DNA of 64,000 nucleotides. It comes from Rugamonas rivuli (GTDB lineage: Bacteria; Pseudomonadota; Gammaproteobacteria; Burkholderiales; Burkholderiaceae_D). Below the pieces are notes generated by a model. That model did not search any database, was not told the DNA's origin, and saw only the letters and a list, made by a program, of their open reading frames with translations. Every line of letters begins with the position of its first letter. Position 1 is the first letter of the stretch. Positions 8,326-16,557 of this stretch are shown piece by piece. The stretch covers positions 310,001 to 374,000 of the forward strand of contig NZ_WHUF01000003.1 in assembly GCF_009380165.1 (NCBI RefSeq), given 5' to 3'. The position numbers were made by a program, and so were the translations under genes.

Positions 8326-9195
8326 ATGATCGAATTTTTAATCGGCGTTGACGGCGGCGGCACTGGCACCCGGGTACGCCTGGCCCGCACCGACGGCGTA
8401 GAACTGGCCGAAGGCGTCAGCGGCCCATCCGGCCTGATGCACGGCATCGCCAACGCCTGGGCCTCCGTCGAGGACGCCACAGCCATGGCCTTCCGCGTCG
8501 CCGACCTGGAACTGCCCGGCAAGGACAAGATCGCCATCGGCCTCGGCCTGGCTGGCGTGCACAACCGCGCCTGGGCGGCCGAATTCGTCGCCGCCAATCC
8601 CGGCTACGCCCGCGTGGCGCTGGAAACCGACGGCCACACCACCGTGCTCGGCGCGCATCGCGGCCAGCCCGGCTCCATCATCGCCCTCGGCACCGGCAGC
8701 GTCGGCGAGATCAAACGCGCCGACGGCGTCCACGTCGAAGTCGGCGGCTGGGGCTTCCCCGCCGGCGACGAAGCCAGCGGCGCCTGGATCGGCCTGCGCG
8801 CCATCAACCACGTGCAGCAGGTGCTGGACGGCCGCATGCCGGCCTCACCCTTCAGCGCCGACCTGGCGCAAGCCTGCGGCGGCGGCCGCGACGCGCTGCA
8901 GAACTGGCTGGCCAAGGCCACGCAAACGCAATACGCGCAACTGGCGCGCATCGTGCTGCAGCACGGCGAAACCAACGACACCGCGCGCGCCATCCTGCTC
9001 GAAGCGGGCCGCCAGGTGGAGTTGATGGGCAACGCGCTCGACGCCGGCGGCAAGCTGCCGATCGCGCTGTGCGGCGGCCTGGCGGCGCCGTTGCGCCCCT
9101 ACCTGCCGGTCTCGATGTTGAAGCGGATCGTCACGCCGCAAGGCGATTCCGCGGCAGGTGCCTTGCGGCTGATCCAACAACGTCTGAAGGAGTAA
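8326..9195 (+). CDS. nagK: N-acetylglucosamine kinase (BadF/BadG family)
   Basis: A 289-residue ASKHA-fold kinase starting MIEFLIGVDGGGTGTRVRLA, with the phosphate loop DGGGTGT at residues 9-15 and a second nucleotide segment (SIIALGTGSVGEI, GGWGFPAGDEASGAWIG). This family includes the proteobacterial GlcNAc kinases that turn cytoplasmic GlcNAc into GlcNAc-6-phosphate. It is the first gene after the promoter. The next gene's ribosome-binding site (AAGGAG) overlaps its end. Specificity is inferred from the neighbouring nagA and nagB-II. Confidence 0.85.
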   Translation: MIEFLIGVDGGGTGTRVRLARTDGVELAEGVSGPSGLMHGIANAWASVEDATAMAFRVADLELPGKDKIAIGLGLAGVHNRAWAAEFVAANPGYARVALETDGHTTVLGAHRGQPGSIIALGTGSVGEIKRADGVHVEVGGWGFPAGDEASGAWIGLRAINHVQQVLDGRMPASPFSADLAQACGGGRDALQNWLAKATQTQYAQLARIVLQHGETNDTARAILLEAGRQVELMGNALDAGGKLPIALCGGLAAPLRPYLPVSMLKRIVTPQGDSAAGALRLIQQRLKE

Positions 9196-9199
9196 GCCT

Positions 9200-9934
9200 G
9201 TGCTAGCCCAGTTGAGCGATTTCAAGCCGGACGCCGATAGCGACACCCCTCTCTACATGCAGCTGGCGAACAAGCTGTCCGACGGGATCGCCGCCGGCGA
9301 CTGGCGTGCCAACGAGGCCCTGCCGTCCGAGCGCGTGCTGTCGGACATGCTCAACATCTCGCGCGTCACCGCGCGCAAGGCGATCGACATGCTGTGCGAC
9401 CGCGGCATGCTGACCCGCAAGCGCGGCTCCGGCACCTACATCACGCCGAAACTGGAGCAGCCCTTATCCCGCCTGACCAGCTTTTCCGAAGAGCTGCGCG
9501 AACGCGGCTTCACCGCCGGCTCGCGCTGGCTGCAGCGCGACATCGGCATCGCCTCGCCGGTCGAGCTGCTGTCGCTCGGCCTGTCGCCCAATATGCCGGT
9601 CGCGCGCCTCAAGCGCCTGCGCACCGCCGACGACGTGGTGATGGCGATCGAGACCACCACCATCCCGGCCCAGTACATGCCCAATCCGCACAGCGTCACC
9701 GATTCGCTGTACGGCTACCTGGAAGCCAACGGCACCATCCCGATGCGCGCGCTGCAGCACATCCGCGCCGTCAACGCCAGCGTCGAACAAGCGCGCCTGG
9801 CCAACATACCTGCGGGTGCGGCGATGCTGCACATCACCCGCGTCAGCTATCTCGACAACGGCGCAGCGGTGGAACTGACCCACTCGTATTGCCGCAGTGA
9901 TTATTATGAATTCGTAGCGGAGTCGCGCAGATGA
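9200..9934 (+). CDS. GntR/HutC-family transcriptional regulator (NagR/NagQ-like)
   Basis: A 244-residue protein with an N-terminal winged helix (PLYMQLANKLSDGIAAGDW, ALPSERVLSDMLNISRVTAR) and a C-terminal UTRA ligand domain (LTSFSEELRERGFTAGSRW, SYLDNGAAVELTHSYCRSDY). HutC-type regulators of this kind bind GlcNAc-6-phosphate or GlcN-6-phosphate and repress nag genes. The start is GTG at 9200, with AAGGAG 8 bases upstream. The stop overlaps nagA (ATGA). It is likely an autoregulated local repressor acting at sites such as 8235-8252. A paralogue is at 21738-22493. Confidence 0.88.
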   Translation: MLAQLSDFKPDADSDTPLYMQLANKLSDGIAAGDWRANEALPSERVLSDMLNISRVTARKAIDMLCDRGMLTRKRGSGTYITPKLEQPLSRLTSFSEELRERGFTAGSRWLQRDIGIASPVELLSLGLSPNMPVARLKRLRTADDVVMAIETTTIPAQYMPNPHSVTDSLYGYLEANGTIPMRALQHIRAVNASVEQARLANIPAGAAMLHITRVSYLDNGAAVELTHSYCRSDYYEFVAESRR

Positions 9935-11028
9935 GCAGTGCAATCCAAGGCAATATCCTGACATCGGCGGGCTGGGTCCGCGGTGAGATCAGCTTCAGCG
10001 AGCGCATCGCCGCCATCCACGGCAGCAGCACCGATCCGTCGAAAAACGAAGACGTCTATATCCTGCCTGGCTTTATCGACCTGCACGTGCACGGCGGCGG
10101 CGGCAAGGACGTGATGGAAGGCGGCGACGCCGTCCACACCATCGCCGCCATCCATGCGAAGCACGGCACCACCAGCATGCTGGCCACGACGATGACCGCG
10201 CCGCCGGAAGACATCGACCTGGCGCTGCAAGGCATAGGCAAAGCCGCCGCCCTGCGCGGCAAAGGCGAAGCGCGCGTGCTGGGCGTGCACCTGGAAGGCC
10301 CGTTCATCAACTCCGGCAAGCTGGGAGCGCAGCCGCCGTACGCGCGCACCGCCAAGCTGGCCGACGTCGAGCGCCTGGAAGCTATCGCGCCGATCAAACT
10401 GATCACCGTAGCGCCGGAAATCGGCGGCCACCTGGAGCTGGTGCGCGAACTGTCCGACGCCGGCATGCGCGTGCAGATCGGCCACACCCTCGGCACCTAC
10501 GAGGACGGCGTGGCCGCGCTGGAGCACGGCGCGCACGGCTTCACCCACCTGTTCAACGCCATGACCGGCCTGCATCACCGCGAGCCCGGCATGGTCGGCG
10601 CCGCGCTGGCCCATGCGCAGTACGCCGAATTCATCCCCGACCTGCTGCACGTGCACCCCGGCGCCATCCGCACCGCGCTGCGCTGCATCCCGCACCTGTA
10701 CTGCGTGACCGATTCGACCGCCGCCACCGGCATGCCGGACGGCGAGTACATGCTGGGCCGCCACACCGTCATGAAGTGCATGGGCGGCGTACGCCTGCCC
10801 GACGGCACACTGGCCGGCAGCACCCTCACCATGGACCAGGCGCTGCGCAACCTGGTCGGACTCGGCCTCGATCTGGCGGACGCCTCGGCACGGGTCTCAA
10901 CGTATGCGGCCGACTATCTCGGCCTGCAAGAGCGGGGCCGTTTGGCTCCCGGCGCCTACGCCGACTTTGTAGTGCTCGACCGTGACCTGAATCTCAAAGC
11001 CGTCTATATCGAAGGAGAATTGTTGTGA
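9931..11028 (+). CDS. nagA: N-acetylglucosamine-6-phosphate deacetylase
   Basis: A 365-residue amidohydrolase. The metal motif is HVH (residues 52-54 in PGFIDLHVHGGGG), followed by the metal-binding Glu in VLGVHLEGPFIN, His in QIGHTLGTYEDG and HGFTHLFNAM, and the catalytic Asp in CVTDSTAATGMPDGEY. It removes acetate from GlcNAc-6-phosphate to give GlcN-6-phosphate. It overlaps the regulator upstream by ATGA and the next gene by GTGA, so translation is coupled. Length and motifs are standard. Confidence 0.95.
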   Translation: MSSAIQGNILTSAGWVRGEISFSERIAAIHGSSTDPSKNEDVYILPGFIDLHVHGGGGKDVMEGGDAVHTIAAIHAKHGTTSMLATTMTAPPEDIDLALQGIGKAAALRGKGEARVLGVHLEGPFINSGKLGAQPPYARTAKLADVERLEAIAPIKLITVAPEIGGHLELVRELSDAGMRVQIGHTLGTYEDGVAALEHGAHGFTHLFNAMTGLHHREPGMVGAALAHAQYAEFIPDLLHVHPGAIRTALRCIPHLYCVTDSTAATGMPDGEYMLGRHTVMKCMGGVRLPDGTLAGSTLTMDQALRNLVGLGLDLADASARVSTYAADYLGLQERGRLAPGAYADFVVLDRDLNLKAVYIEGELL

Positions 11029-12047
11029 CCTCAATGATGTTGAAAGAAGCCCTGTCCGCAGCGGATTGCGTAGCCCTCCAGCTGGCCAGCGATGGTGACC
11101 GTTACGCGGAGCTGGGCCGCAAATTGAGGAGCACGTCCTTCTCGACCGCGCTGACCATCGCGCGCGGAAGCTCCGACCACGCCTGCGCCTACGCGGCCTA
11201 CCTGATCATGGCCCGCCTGGGCCGCGTGGTGGCCTCGCTGCCGATGTCGCTGGTCACGCTGAACAAATCGCCGCTGATCACCCGCGACACGCTGGCGATC
11301 TCGATCTCGCAATCGGGCCAGAGCCCGGACGTGGTCGAGCCGATCAAATACTTCCGCGACGGCGGCGCCACCACCATCGCGCTGGTCAACGACATCGACT
11401 CGCCGCTGGCGCACGCCGCCGAGTGGTCGATTCCGCTGCGCGCCGGTAAAGAGCAGAGCGTGGCCGCCACCAAGAGCTTCATCACCAGCCTGGTGGCCGG
11501 CGCCCGCCTGGTCGCCGCATGGCAGAACGATCCTGAACTGCTGGCCGGCCTGGAAGCCCTGCCCGACTCGCTGCGCGCAGCGGCCCAGGAAGACTGGTCG
11601 CCGGCGCTGGAAGTGCTGGCCCCGGCCCGCAACATCATGGTGGTCGGTCGCGGCATCAGCTTCCCTGTCGCGCTGGAAGCGTCGTTGAAATTCAAGGAAA
11701 CCTCGGCACTGCAGGCGGAAGCCTTCAGCGGCGCGGAGATCAAGCACGGCCCGATGGCGTTGATCGAAGAAGGCTACCCGCTGGTGATCTTCGCCACCCG
11801 TGGCCCGACGCAAGCGAGCCTGCTGCAACTGGCGACCGAGATGCGCGGCCGTGGCGCGCGTGTGCTGCTGGCCGCACCGGCCGACGTGGCCGACCGTGAC
11901 CTGACCTTGCCGGTAGCGGCGACGCCGGATCTCGACCCTATCGTGGCGATCCAGGCCTTCTACGTGATGGCGGCCCAGCTGTCGGCGGCACGCGGCATGG
12001 ACCCGGACGCCCCGCGCCACCTGAGCAAAGTCACCAAGACCAACTAA
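11025..12047 (+). CDS. nagB-II: SIS-domain glucosamine-6-phosphate deaminase (NagB-II type)
   Basis: A 340-residue protein of two SIS domains without the glutaminase domain of GlmS. Sugar-phosphate segments are visible: IARGSSDHACAY, ISISQSGQSPDVVE, AGKEQSVAATKSF, and the active-site stretch AEAFSGAEIKHGPMAL. NagB-II converts GlcN-6-phosphate to fructose-6-phosphate and ammonia. The GTG at 11025 overlaps the nagA stop; ATG at 11034 is an alternative start. A biosynthetic role is unlikely, given the missing glutaminase half and the catabolic operon. Confidence 0.9.
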   Translation: MTSMMLKEALSAADCVALQLASDGDRYAELGRKLRSTSFSTALTIARGSSDHACAYAAYLIMARLGRVVASLPMSLVTLNKSPLITRDTLAISISQSGQSPDVVEPIKYFRDGGATTIALVNDIDSPLAHAAEWSIPLRAGKEQSVAATKSFITSLVAGARLVAAWQNDPELLAGLEALPDSLRAAAQEDWSPALEVLAPARNIMVVGRGISFPVALEASLKFKETSALQAEAFSGAEIKHGPMALIEEGYPLVIFATRGPTQASLLQLATEMRGRGARVLLAAPADVADRDLTLPVAATPDLDPIVAIQAFYVMAAQLSAARGMDPDAPRHLSKVTKTN

Positions 12048-12050
12048 GCA

Positions 12051-13376
12051 ATGCTGCCAGTAACCCCGTCATTCCCGCGAAAGCGGGAATCCATACTGAA
12101 GCAGCGTTCACGCTCAGCATGGATCCCCGCCTTCGCGGGGATGACGGCGGCGGCGCTGGTTATGTCTGCTGCCCTCGCAGCGCCTGAAAAAATCGAATTC
12201 TGGACCTTCAGCATGAAGCCCAAATTCACTCCCTACTTCGAGACGCTGGTGAAGAACTACGAAGCCGGCAATCCGAACGTGAAAGTCGAGTGGGTCGACT
12301 TTCCATGGGACGTGATCCAGACCAAGCTGGTAACGCGCATCGTCGCCGGCACTCCGCCCGCGCTGGTCAACCTGAACGTGCCCTGGGCCGACGAATTCGC
12401 CCGCGACGGCCTGCTCGCGCCGGTCGATACACTGCTCGGCGACGCCCGCCCGCGCTACCTCGCCAGCACACTGGAAGACCTGACCTTCGGCGGCAAGACC
12501 TACGGCTTCCCGATGTACAGCAACGTCGCCGTCATCGCCTACAACACACAGATATTCAAAGCCGCCGCCATCCCGCACGCGCCGCGCGATCTGGACGAAC
12601 AACTGCTGTTCGCCCGCCAGATCGCCGCCCGCACAGGCAAAGCAGGCCTGTGTCCCGCGCTGTCCAAGATCGACGGCCTGATGATGCAGCAAGGGCTGGC
12701 CGTCATCAAGGACGGCAAGGCGGTGTTCAACTCGCCCGCCCACATCGCGCTGATCAAAAAGCTCGCCGACACCTACAAGGCCGGCGGCCTGCTGAAAGAC
12801 GCGCTGTTCGCCGAGGATAACTTCCCCGCCGCGATCGACGCCTACAAAGGCGGCCGCCTCGGCATGCTGCTGGCGCCACCGACGGCCGTCAAGCGCATCG
12901 AGAGCGACGCCAAAGACATCTACGCCATCACCGACGTCGCCCCCGCGCCGCTGGGCCCCACCGGCATCGCCGACGGCGGCTGGCTGATCCACTTCGCCGT
13001 GCCGAAAAACGTCGATGCCAAATTGCTGCCGGCGGTCGGCAAGTTCGCCCGCTACCTGACCAACGACGCCAACCAACTGGCCTTCGCTAAGCAGGCCAGC
13101 GTGTATCCGGCGATGGCGCAGGCGGCCAACGATCCCTTCTTCATGACCGTGCCGCCGGGCGCCGGCGCAGCCGAGAAGGCTGTATCTGCGGGCGCCGTTT
13201 CAATGCCGCATTCGCACACGCTGTACGTGGCCGGCATCACCGACTACGACGAACTACGCCGCTACCTGGTGAAGGCCGTGGAAGCCGGCGTCACCGGCAA
13301 GCAGGATGTCAAGCAGGCGCTGGACCAGGCGGTGGCGATCTGGAACAAGAAACTCGCCGCGCAGCGGAGCCATTGA
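12051..13376 (+). CDS. Sugar ABC transporter substrate-binding protein with repeat-derived signal peptide
   Basis: A 441-residue family-1 extracellular solute-binding protein: KIEFWTFSMKPKFTPYFETL, VKVEWVDFPWDVIQTKLVT, YGFPMYSNVAVIAYNTQIF. It should bind chitobiose or GlcNAc in the periplasm for the two permeases that follow. Oddly, residues 6-32 (PSFPRKRES, then WIPAFAGMT) are the translation of a dispersed palindromic repeat at 12067-12146. From 12051 it gives a basic n-region and a hydrophobic core AWIPAFAGMTAAALVM, a usable signal peptide. The alternative ATG at 12141 would give a short signal without positive charge. Neither start has a good ribosome-binding site. Confidence 0.86.
   Translation: MLPVTPSFPRKRESILKQRSRSAWIPAFAGMTAAALVMSAALAAPEKIEFWTFSMKPKFTPYFETLVKNYEAGNPNVKVEWVDFPWDVIQTKLVTRIVAGTPPALVNLNVPWADEFARDGLLAPVDTLLGDARPRYLASTLEDLTFGGKTYGFPMYSNVAVIAYNTQIFKAAAIPHAPRDLDEQLLFARQIAARTGKAGLCPALSKIDGLMMQQGLAVIKDGKAVFNSPAHIALIKKLADTYKAGGLLKDALFAEDNFPAAIDAYKGGRLGMLLAPPTAVKRIESDAKDIYAITDVAPAPLGPTGIADGGWLIHFAVPKNVDAKLLPAVGKFARYLTNDANQLAFAKQASVYPAMAQAANDPFFMTVPPGAGAAEKAVSAGAVSMPHSHTLYVAGITDYDELRRYLVKAVEAGVTGKQDVKQALDQAVAIWNKKLAAQRSH
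12067..12146. repeat. 80-bp palindromic repeat (GTCATTCCCGCG type) inside a coding region
   Basis: Two 28-bp arms, cgtcattcccgcgaaagcgg... (12067-12094) and its near-complement ...cttcgcggggatgacg (12119-12146), flank a 24-bp loop. Such elements are widespread between genes in proteobacteria and translate as SFPRKRES...WIPAFAGMT. Here the element lies inside the 5' end of the sugar-binding protein gene. Confidence 0.88.
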
Positions 13377-13377
13377 A

Positions 13378-14238
13378 ATGAGCCGCGCAACCCTGACCGC
13401 CTGGCTGTTCCTCGCCCCCGCGCTGGCGCTGCTGGCCGTGTTCTCGTTCTGGCCGGTGGCCTTCGGCTCCCTGCTGGCCTTCACCGACTACAGCCTGATA
13501 CGTGACACCCACTGGGTAGGCCTGGACAACTTCCGCTACATCTTCGACAACGAGATGTTCGTCACCGGCCTGAAAAACTCGCTGATCTTCCTGCTGATGG
13601 TACCCTTCGTGCAGATCGGCGCGCTCGGCCTCGCGGTGCTGGTCAACAACCAGCTGCCCGGCATCCGCTACTTCCGCGCCGCCTTCTACGTACCGGTCGT
13701 CACCACCGTCTCGGTGGTCGGCATCATGTGGGGCTTCATGTTCCACGAACAGGGCGCGCTCAATTACGTGCTGACGACGCTGCGCCTGGTCGGCGCACCG
13801 GTCGGCTGGCTCTCCAACGACAGCCTGGCGCTGTTCGCCATCATGTTCGTCACGCTGTGGCGCGGACTTGGCTGGTACATGGTGATGTACCTGGCCGCAT
13901 TGCAAGCCGTCCCCGCCGACATGCAGGAAGCCGCCATCCTCGACGGCGCCAACCGCTGGCAGCGTTTCTGGCAGATCACCGTACCGATGCTGCGCCCGAC
14001 CATCATGGTCTGCACCATCCTCTCCGTGCTGGCCGCCTTGAAGGCCTACCAGGAAGTGGACGTGCTGACCCAGGGCGGCCCGATGAATTCCACCTTCACC
14101 GGCTTGTACTACGCCTACGACCAGGGCCTCAAGCACCTGAAGCTGCCGCGCGCATTGGCCGCCAGCTTCGTCATGTCCATCTTCTGCATCGGCATCGCCC
14201 TGCTCTGCCTTCGCTACATCAAGCCGAAACACCGATGA
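13378..14238 (+). CDS. Sugar ABC transporter permease, MalF/UgpA type
   Basis: A 286-residue inner-membrane protein with about six hydrophobic segments and the EAA loop DMQEAAILDGANRWQRFW...VPMLRP that contacts the ATPase. It forms a heterodimer with the next permease to import the sugar delivered by the upstream binding protein. The ATG lies one base after the preceding stop, and its own stop overlaps the next start (ATGATG). Substrate is inferred from context as GlcNAc or chito-oligosaccharide. Confidence 0.93.
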   Translation: MSRATLTAWLFLAPALALLAVFSFWPVAFGSLLAFTDYSLIRDTHWVGLDNFRYIFDNEMFVTGLKNSLIFLLMVPFVQIGALGLAVLVNNQLPGIRYFRAAFYVPVVTTVSVVGIMWGFMFHEQGALNYVLTTLRLVGAPVGWLSNDSLALFAIMFVTLWRGLGWYMVMYLAALQAVPADMQEAAILDGANRWQRFWQITVPMLRPTIMVCTILSVLAALKAYQEVDVLTQGGPMNSTFTGLYYAYDQGLKHLKLPRALAASFVMSIFCIGIALLCLRYIKPKHR

Positions 14239-15041
14239 TGAAGACGATCACCCACTACCTGCTGCTCTGCGCGATCGCGGTCGTCTGCGTGTTCCCGTTC
14301 TGGTGGACGCTGGTGACGGCCATCTCCACCGAAGGGAACATCTTCGCCTTCCCGCCGACCTTCTGGCCGAACAAACCCTCGTTCGACAACTTCGTCGAAG
14401 TGTTCAAGGCGATTCCGATCTGGTCCTTCTTCCGCAACTCCGTCTTCATCGCCGCCTGCACCGTGTTCTGGAAGCTGGCCCTGTGCTCGGCCGCCGCCTA
14501 CCCGCTGGCGCGCATGCACTTCAAGGGACGCAAGCTGGTGTTCGGCCTGATCCTCGCCACGCTGGTGCTGCCGTCGGAAGTGAACTTCCTGGTCAACTTC
14601 ATCACCGTGACGAAACTGAGCCTGGTCGACACCTACACCGGCGTGATCCTGCCCAACGTGGTGACGGCGGTCGCCATCCTGCTGCTCAAGCAAGCCTTCG
14701 AGGAAGTGCCGCAAGACCTGATCGACGCCGCCCGCGTCGACGGCGCCTCGGAATGGACCATCTTCAGCAAGATCATGCTGCCGCTGATCGCACCGTGGCT
14801 CGCCACGGTCGGCATCCTGACGGCGGTCGAAGCCTGGAACGAATACATCTGGCCCTCCATCGTGATGAGCAAGCCGGACGAATTCCCGCTGTCGGTGGGC
14901 GTGCTGTATTTGCGCGGCACCTTCGGCAGCAGCACGCGCGTGATCGCCGCCGGCACCATCTTGACCATCCTGCCCACGCTGGCAGCCTTCCTCTTTACTC
15001 AACGATTCTTCATGCGTGGCATGGACGGAGCTGTGAAATGA
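14235..15041 (+). CDS. Sugar ABC transporter permease, MalG/UgpE type
   Basis: A 268-residue membrane protein starting MMKTITHYLLLCAIAVVCVF, with the EAA-type loop DLIDAARVDGASEWTIFSKI before LPLIAP and the family ending FFMRGMDGAVK. It is the second half of the permease. It overlaps the upstream permease by four bases and the downstream hydrolase by ATGA. Its ATPase partner is probably the last gene of the operon (17863-18987). Confidence 0.93.
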   Translation: MMKTITHYLLLCAIAVVCVFPFWWTLVTAISTEGNIFAFPPTFWPNKPSFDNFVEVFKAIPIWSFFRNSVFIAACTVFWKLALCSAAAYPLARMHFKGRKLVFGLILATLVLPSEVNFLVNFITVTKLSLVDTYTGVILPNVVTAVAILLLKQAFEEVPQDLIDAARVDGASEWTIFSKIMLPLIAPWLATVGILTAVEAWNEYIWPSIVMSKPDEFPLSVGVLYLRGTFGSSTRVIAAGTILTILPTLAAFLFTQRFFMRGMDGAVK

Positions 15042-16531
15042 CCCAAACCCAAAACGACCTCAGAAAAATCGCCGGCCAGCTGATCATGATCCGCTTCCCC
15101 GGCACCGTGCTCGATGCCGCCACCGCCGATTTCATCAAGGCCAACGGCATCCGCGCCGTCTGCCTGTTCCGTGGGAACATGACCGACTCCGAACAGCTGG
15201 GCAAACTGACCGCCGACCTGCGCGCCGTCATGGGCCCGGAGTCGCTGATCGGCATCGACCAGGAAGGCGGCGCCGTGGTGCGTTCGACCTGGGTGCCTGC
15301 GCCGCCGGCCGCCATGGGCCTGGGCGCCGCCAACGACACCGACCTGTCCTACCGCACCGGCGCCGCCGTCGCGCGCGCGGTCAAGGCGCTGGGCTTCAAC
15401 TGGAACTTCGCGCCGGTGCTGGACCTGAACAACAACCCGCACAACCCGGTGATCGCCGAGCGCTCCTTCGGCGCCGAGCCGCAACGCGCCGCCGAACTGG
15501 CGATGGCGTGGATGGCCGGCAGCCACGCGGAAGGCGTGGCCTGCTGCGTCAAGCACTTCCCCGGCCACGGCGACACCAACGTCGATTCGCACCGCGACCT
15601 GCCGACCGTGAACAAGCCGGTCGAGGAACTGGACCGCCTTGAACTGGCGCCGTTCCGCATCGCCTCCGGCGCCGCCCCGGCCATGATGACCGCCCACATC
15701 GTCTACCCGACGCTGGACCCGGACAATCCGGCCACCATGTCGCGCCGCATCCTCACCGGCCTGCTGCGCGAGGAATGGCAGTACAAAGGCATCGTCATCA
15801 CCGACGGCATGGACATGCACGCCATCGCCGGCCGCTACGGCGTGGGCAACGCCGCCGTGCGCGCACTGGTCGCGGGCGCCGACATGGTCATGGCGCTGGG
15901 CACCACCGAAACGCAGAACGAAACGCTGGACTCCATCGCCGCCGCCATCGCCTCGGGCGAGCTGACGATGGCGGAAGTGCAGCAGCGCCTGGACCGCCTG
16001 GCGTCGCTGGCGCTGGCCTATCCATGCAAACCGCGTTCGTACAAGGAAGACGCCGCCGACCGCGTGGTGATGGCCGAAGGCTGGCGCCGCAGCCTTACCG
16101 CCTACGGTGCGCCGGCCCGTCCGGCCGCCGGCGCGCAGGTGCGCCTGGTGGTGCGCCAGGACGTGGTCAGCGACGGCGTATCCGAAGCCGGTGTGCCGGC
16201 CGAAGCGGTGGCCGCATCGCTGCGCCGCCTGTACGACGTCGAACTGACCACATTCGCCGACGCCGACACCTTCAACTGGAGCGCCCTGCCGCAGGACGGC
16301 CGCTTCACGATCCTGGCCTCGACCTCGCGCCTGCGCTACGGCGAGCACGCGCGCGGCACGTGGAAGCCGGACCTGCACCTGGCGCTGTGGAATCCGTATC
16401 AGGCGCTGGACATCCAGTCGCCGTCGCTGATGACCTACGGCTTCGCCCAGCCGGCGCTGGACGCGGTCAACGGCTGGCTAAGCGGCGAACTGGAAGCCAC
16501 CGGCAACGCACCGGTGCCCGGCTTCGCATAA
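15038..16531 (+). CDS. Cytoplasmic GH3 beta-N-acetylhexosaminidase (NagZ-like)
   Basis: A 497-residue glycoside hydrolase family 3 enzyme. The NagZ-type loop HFPGHGDTNVDSHRDLP carries the acid/base His, and VITDGMDMHAI holds the nucleophile Asp. ERSFGAEPQRAAELA and GIDQEGGAVVR are also family segments. It is longer than classical NagZ (about 340) because of a C-terminal domain. There is no signal peptide, so it should cleave imported chitobiose into GlcNAc for the kinase; a muropeptide role is also possible. The start ATG overlaps the permease stop (ATGA). Confidence 0.9.
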   Translation: MTQTQNDLRKIAGQLIMIRFPGTVLDAATADFIKANGIRAVCLFRGNMTDSEQLGKLTADLRAVMGPESLIGIDQEGGAVVRSTWVPAPPAAMGLGAANDTDLSYRTGAAVARAVKALGFNWNFAPVLDLNNNPHNPVIAERSFGAEPQRAAELAMAWMAGSHAEGVACCVKHFPGHGDTNVDSHRDLPTVNKPVEELDRLELAPFRIASGAAPAMMTAHIVYPTLDPDNPATMSRRILTGLLREEWQYKGIVITDGMDMHAIAGRYGVGNAAVRALVAGADMVMALGTTETQNETLDSIAAAIASGELTMAEVQQRLDRLASLALAYPCKPRSYKEDAADRVVMAEGWRRSLTAYGAPARPAAGAQVRLVVRQDVVSDGVSEAGVPAEAVAASLRRLYDVELTTFADADTFNWSALPQDGRFTILASTSRLRYGEHARGTWKPDLHLALWNPYQALDIQSPSLMTYGFAQPALDAVNGWLSGELEATGNAPVPGFA

Positions 16532-16557
16532 CAAATCAATCAGGGGGAGGAGGCAAT

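Noticed and set aside
12044..12229. Minus-strand 61-codon frame across the palindromic repeat
   Set aside because: It only reads the opposite strand of the repeat and has no independent support.
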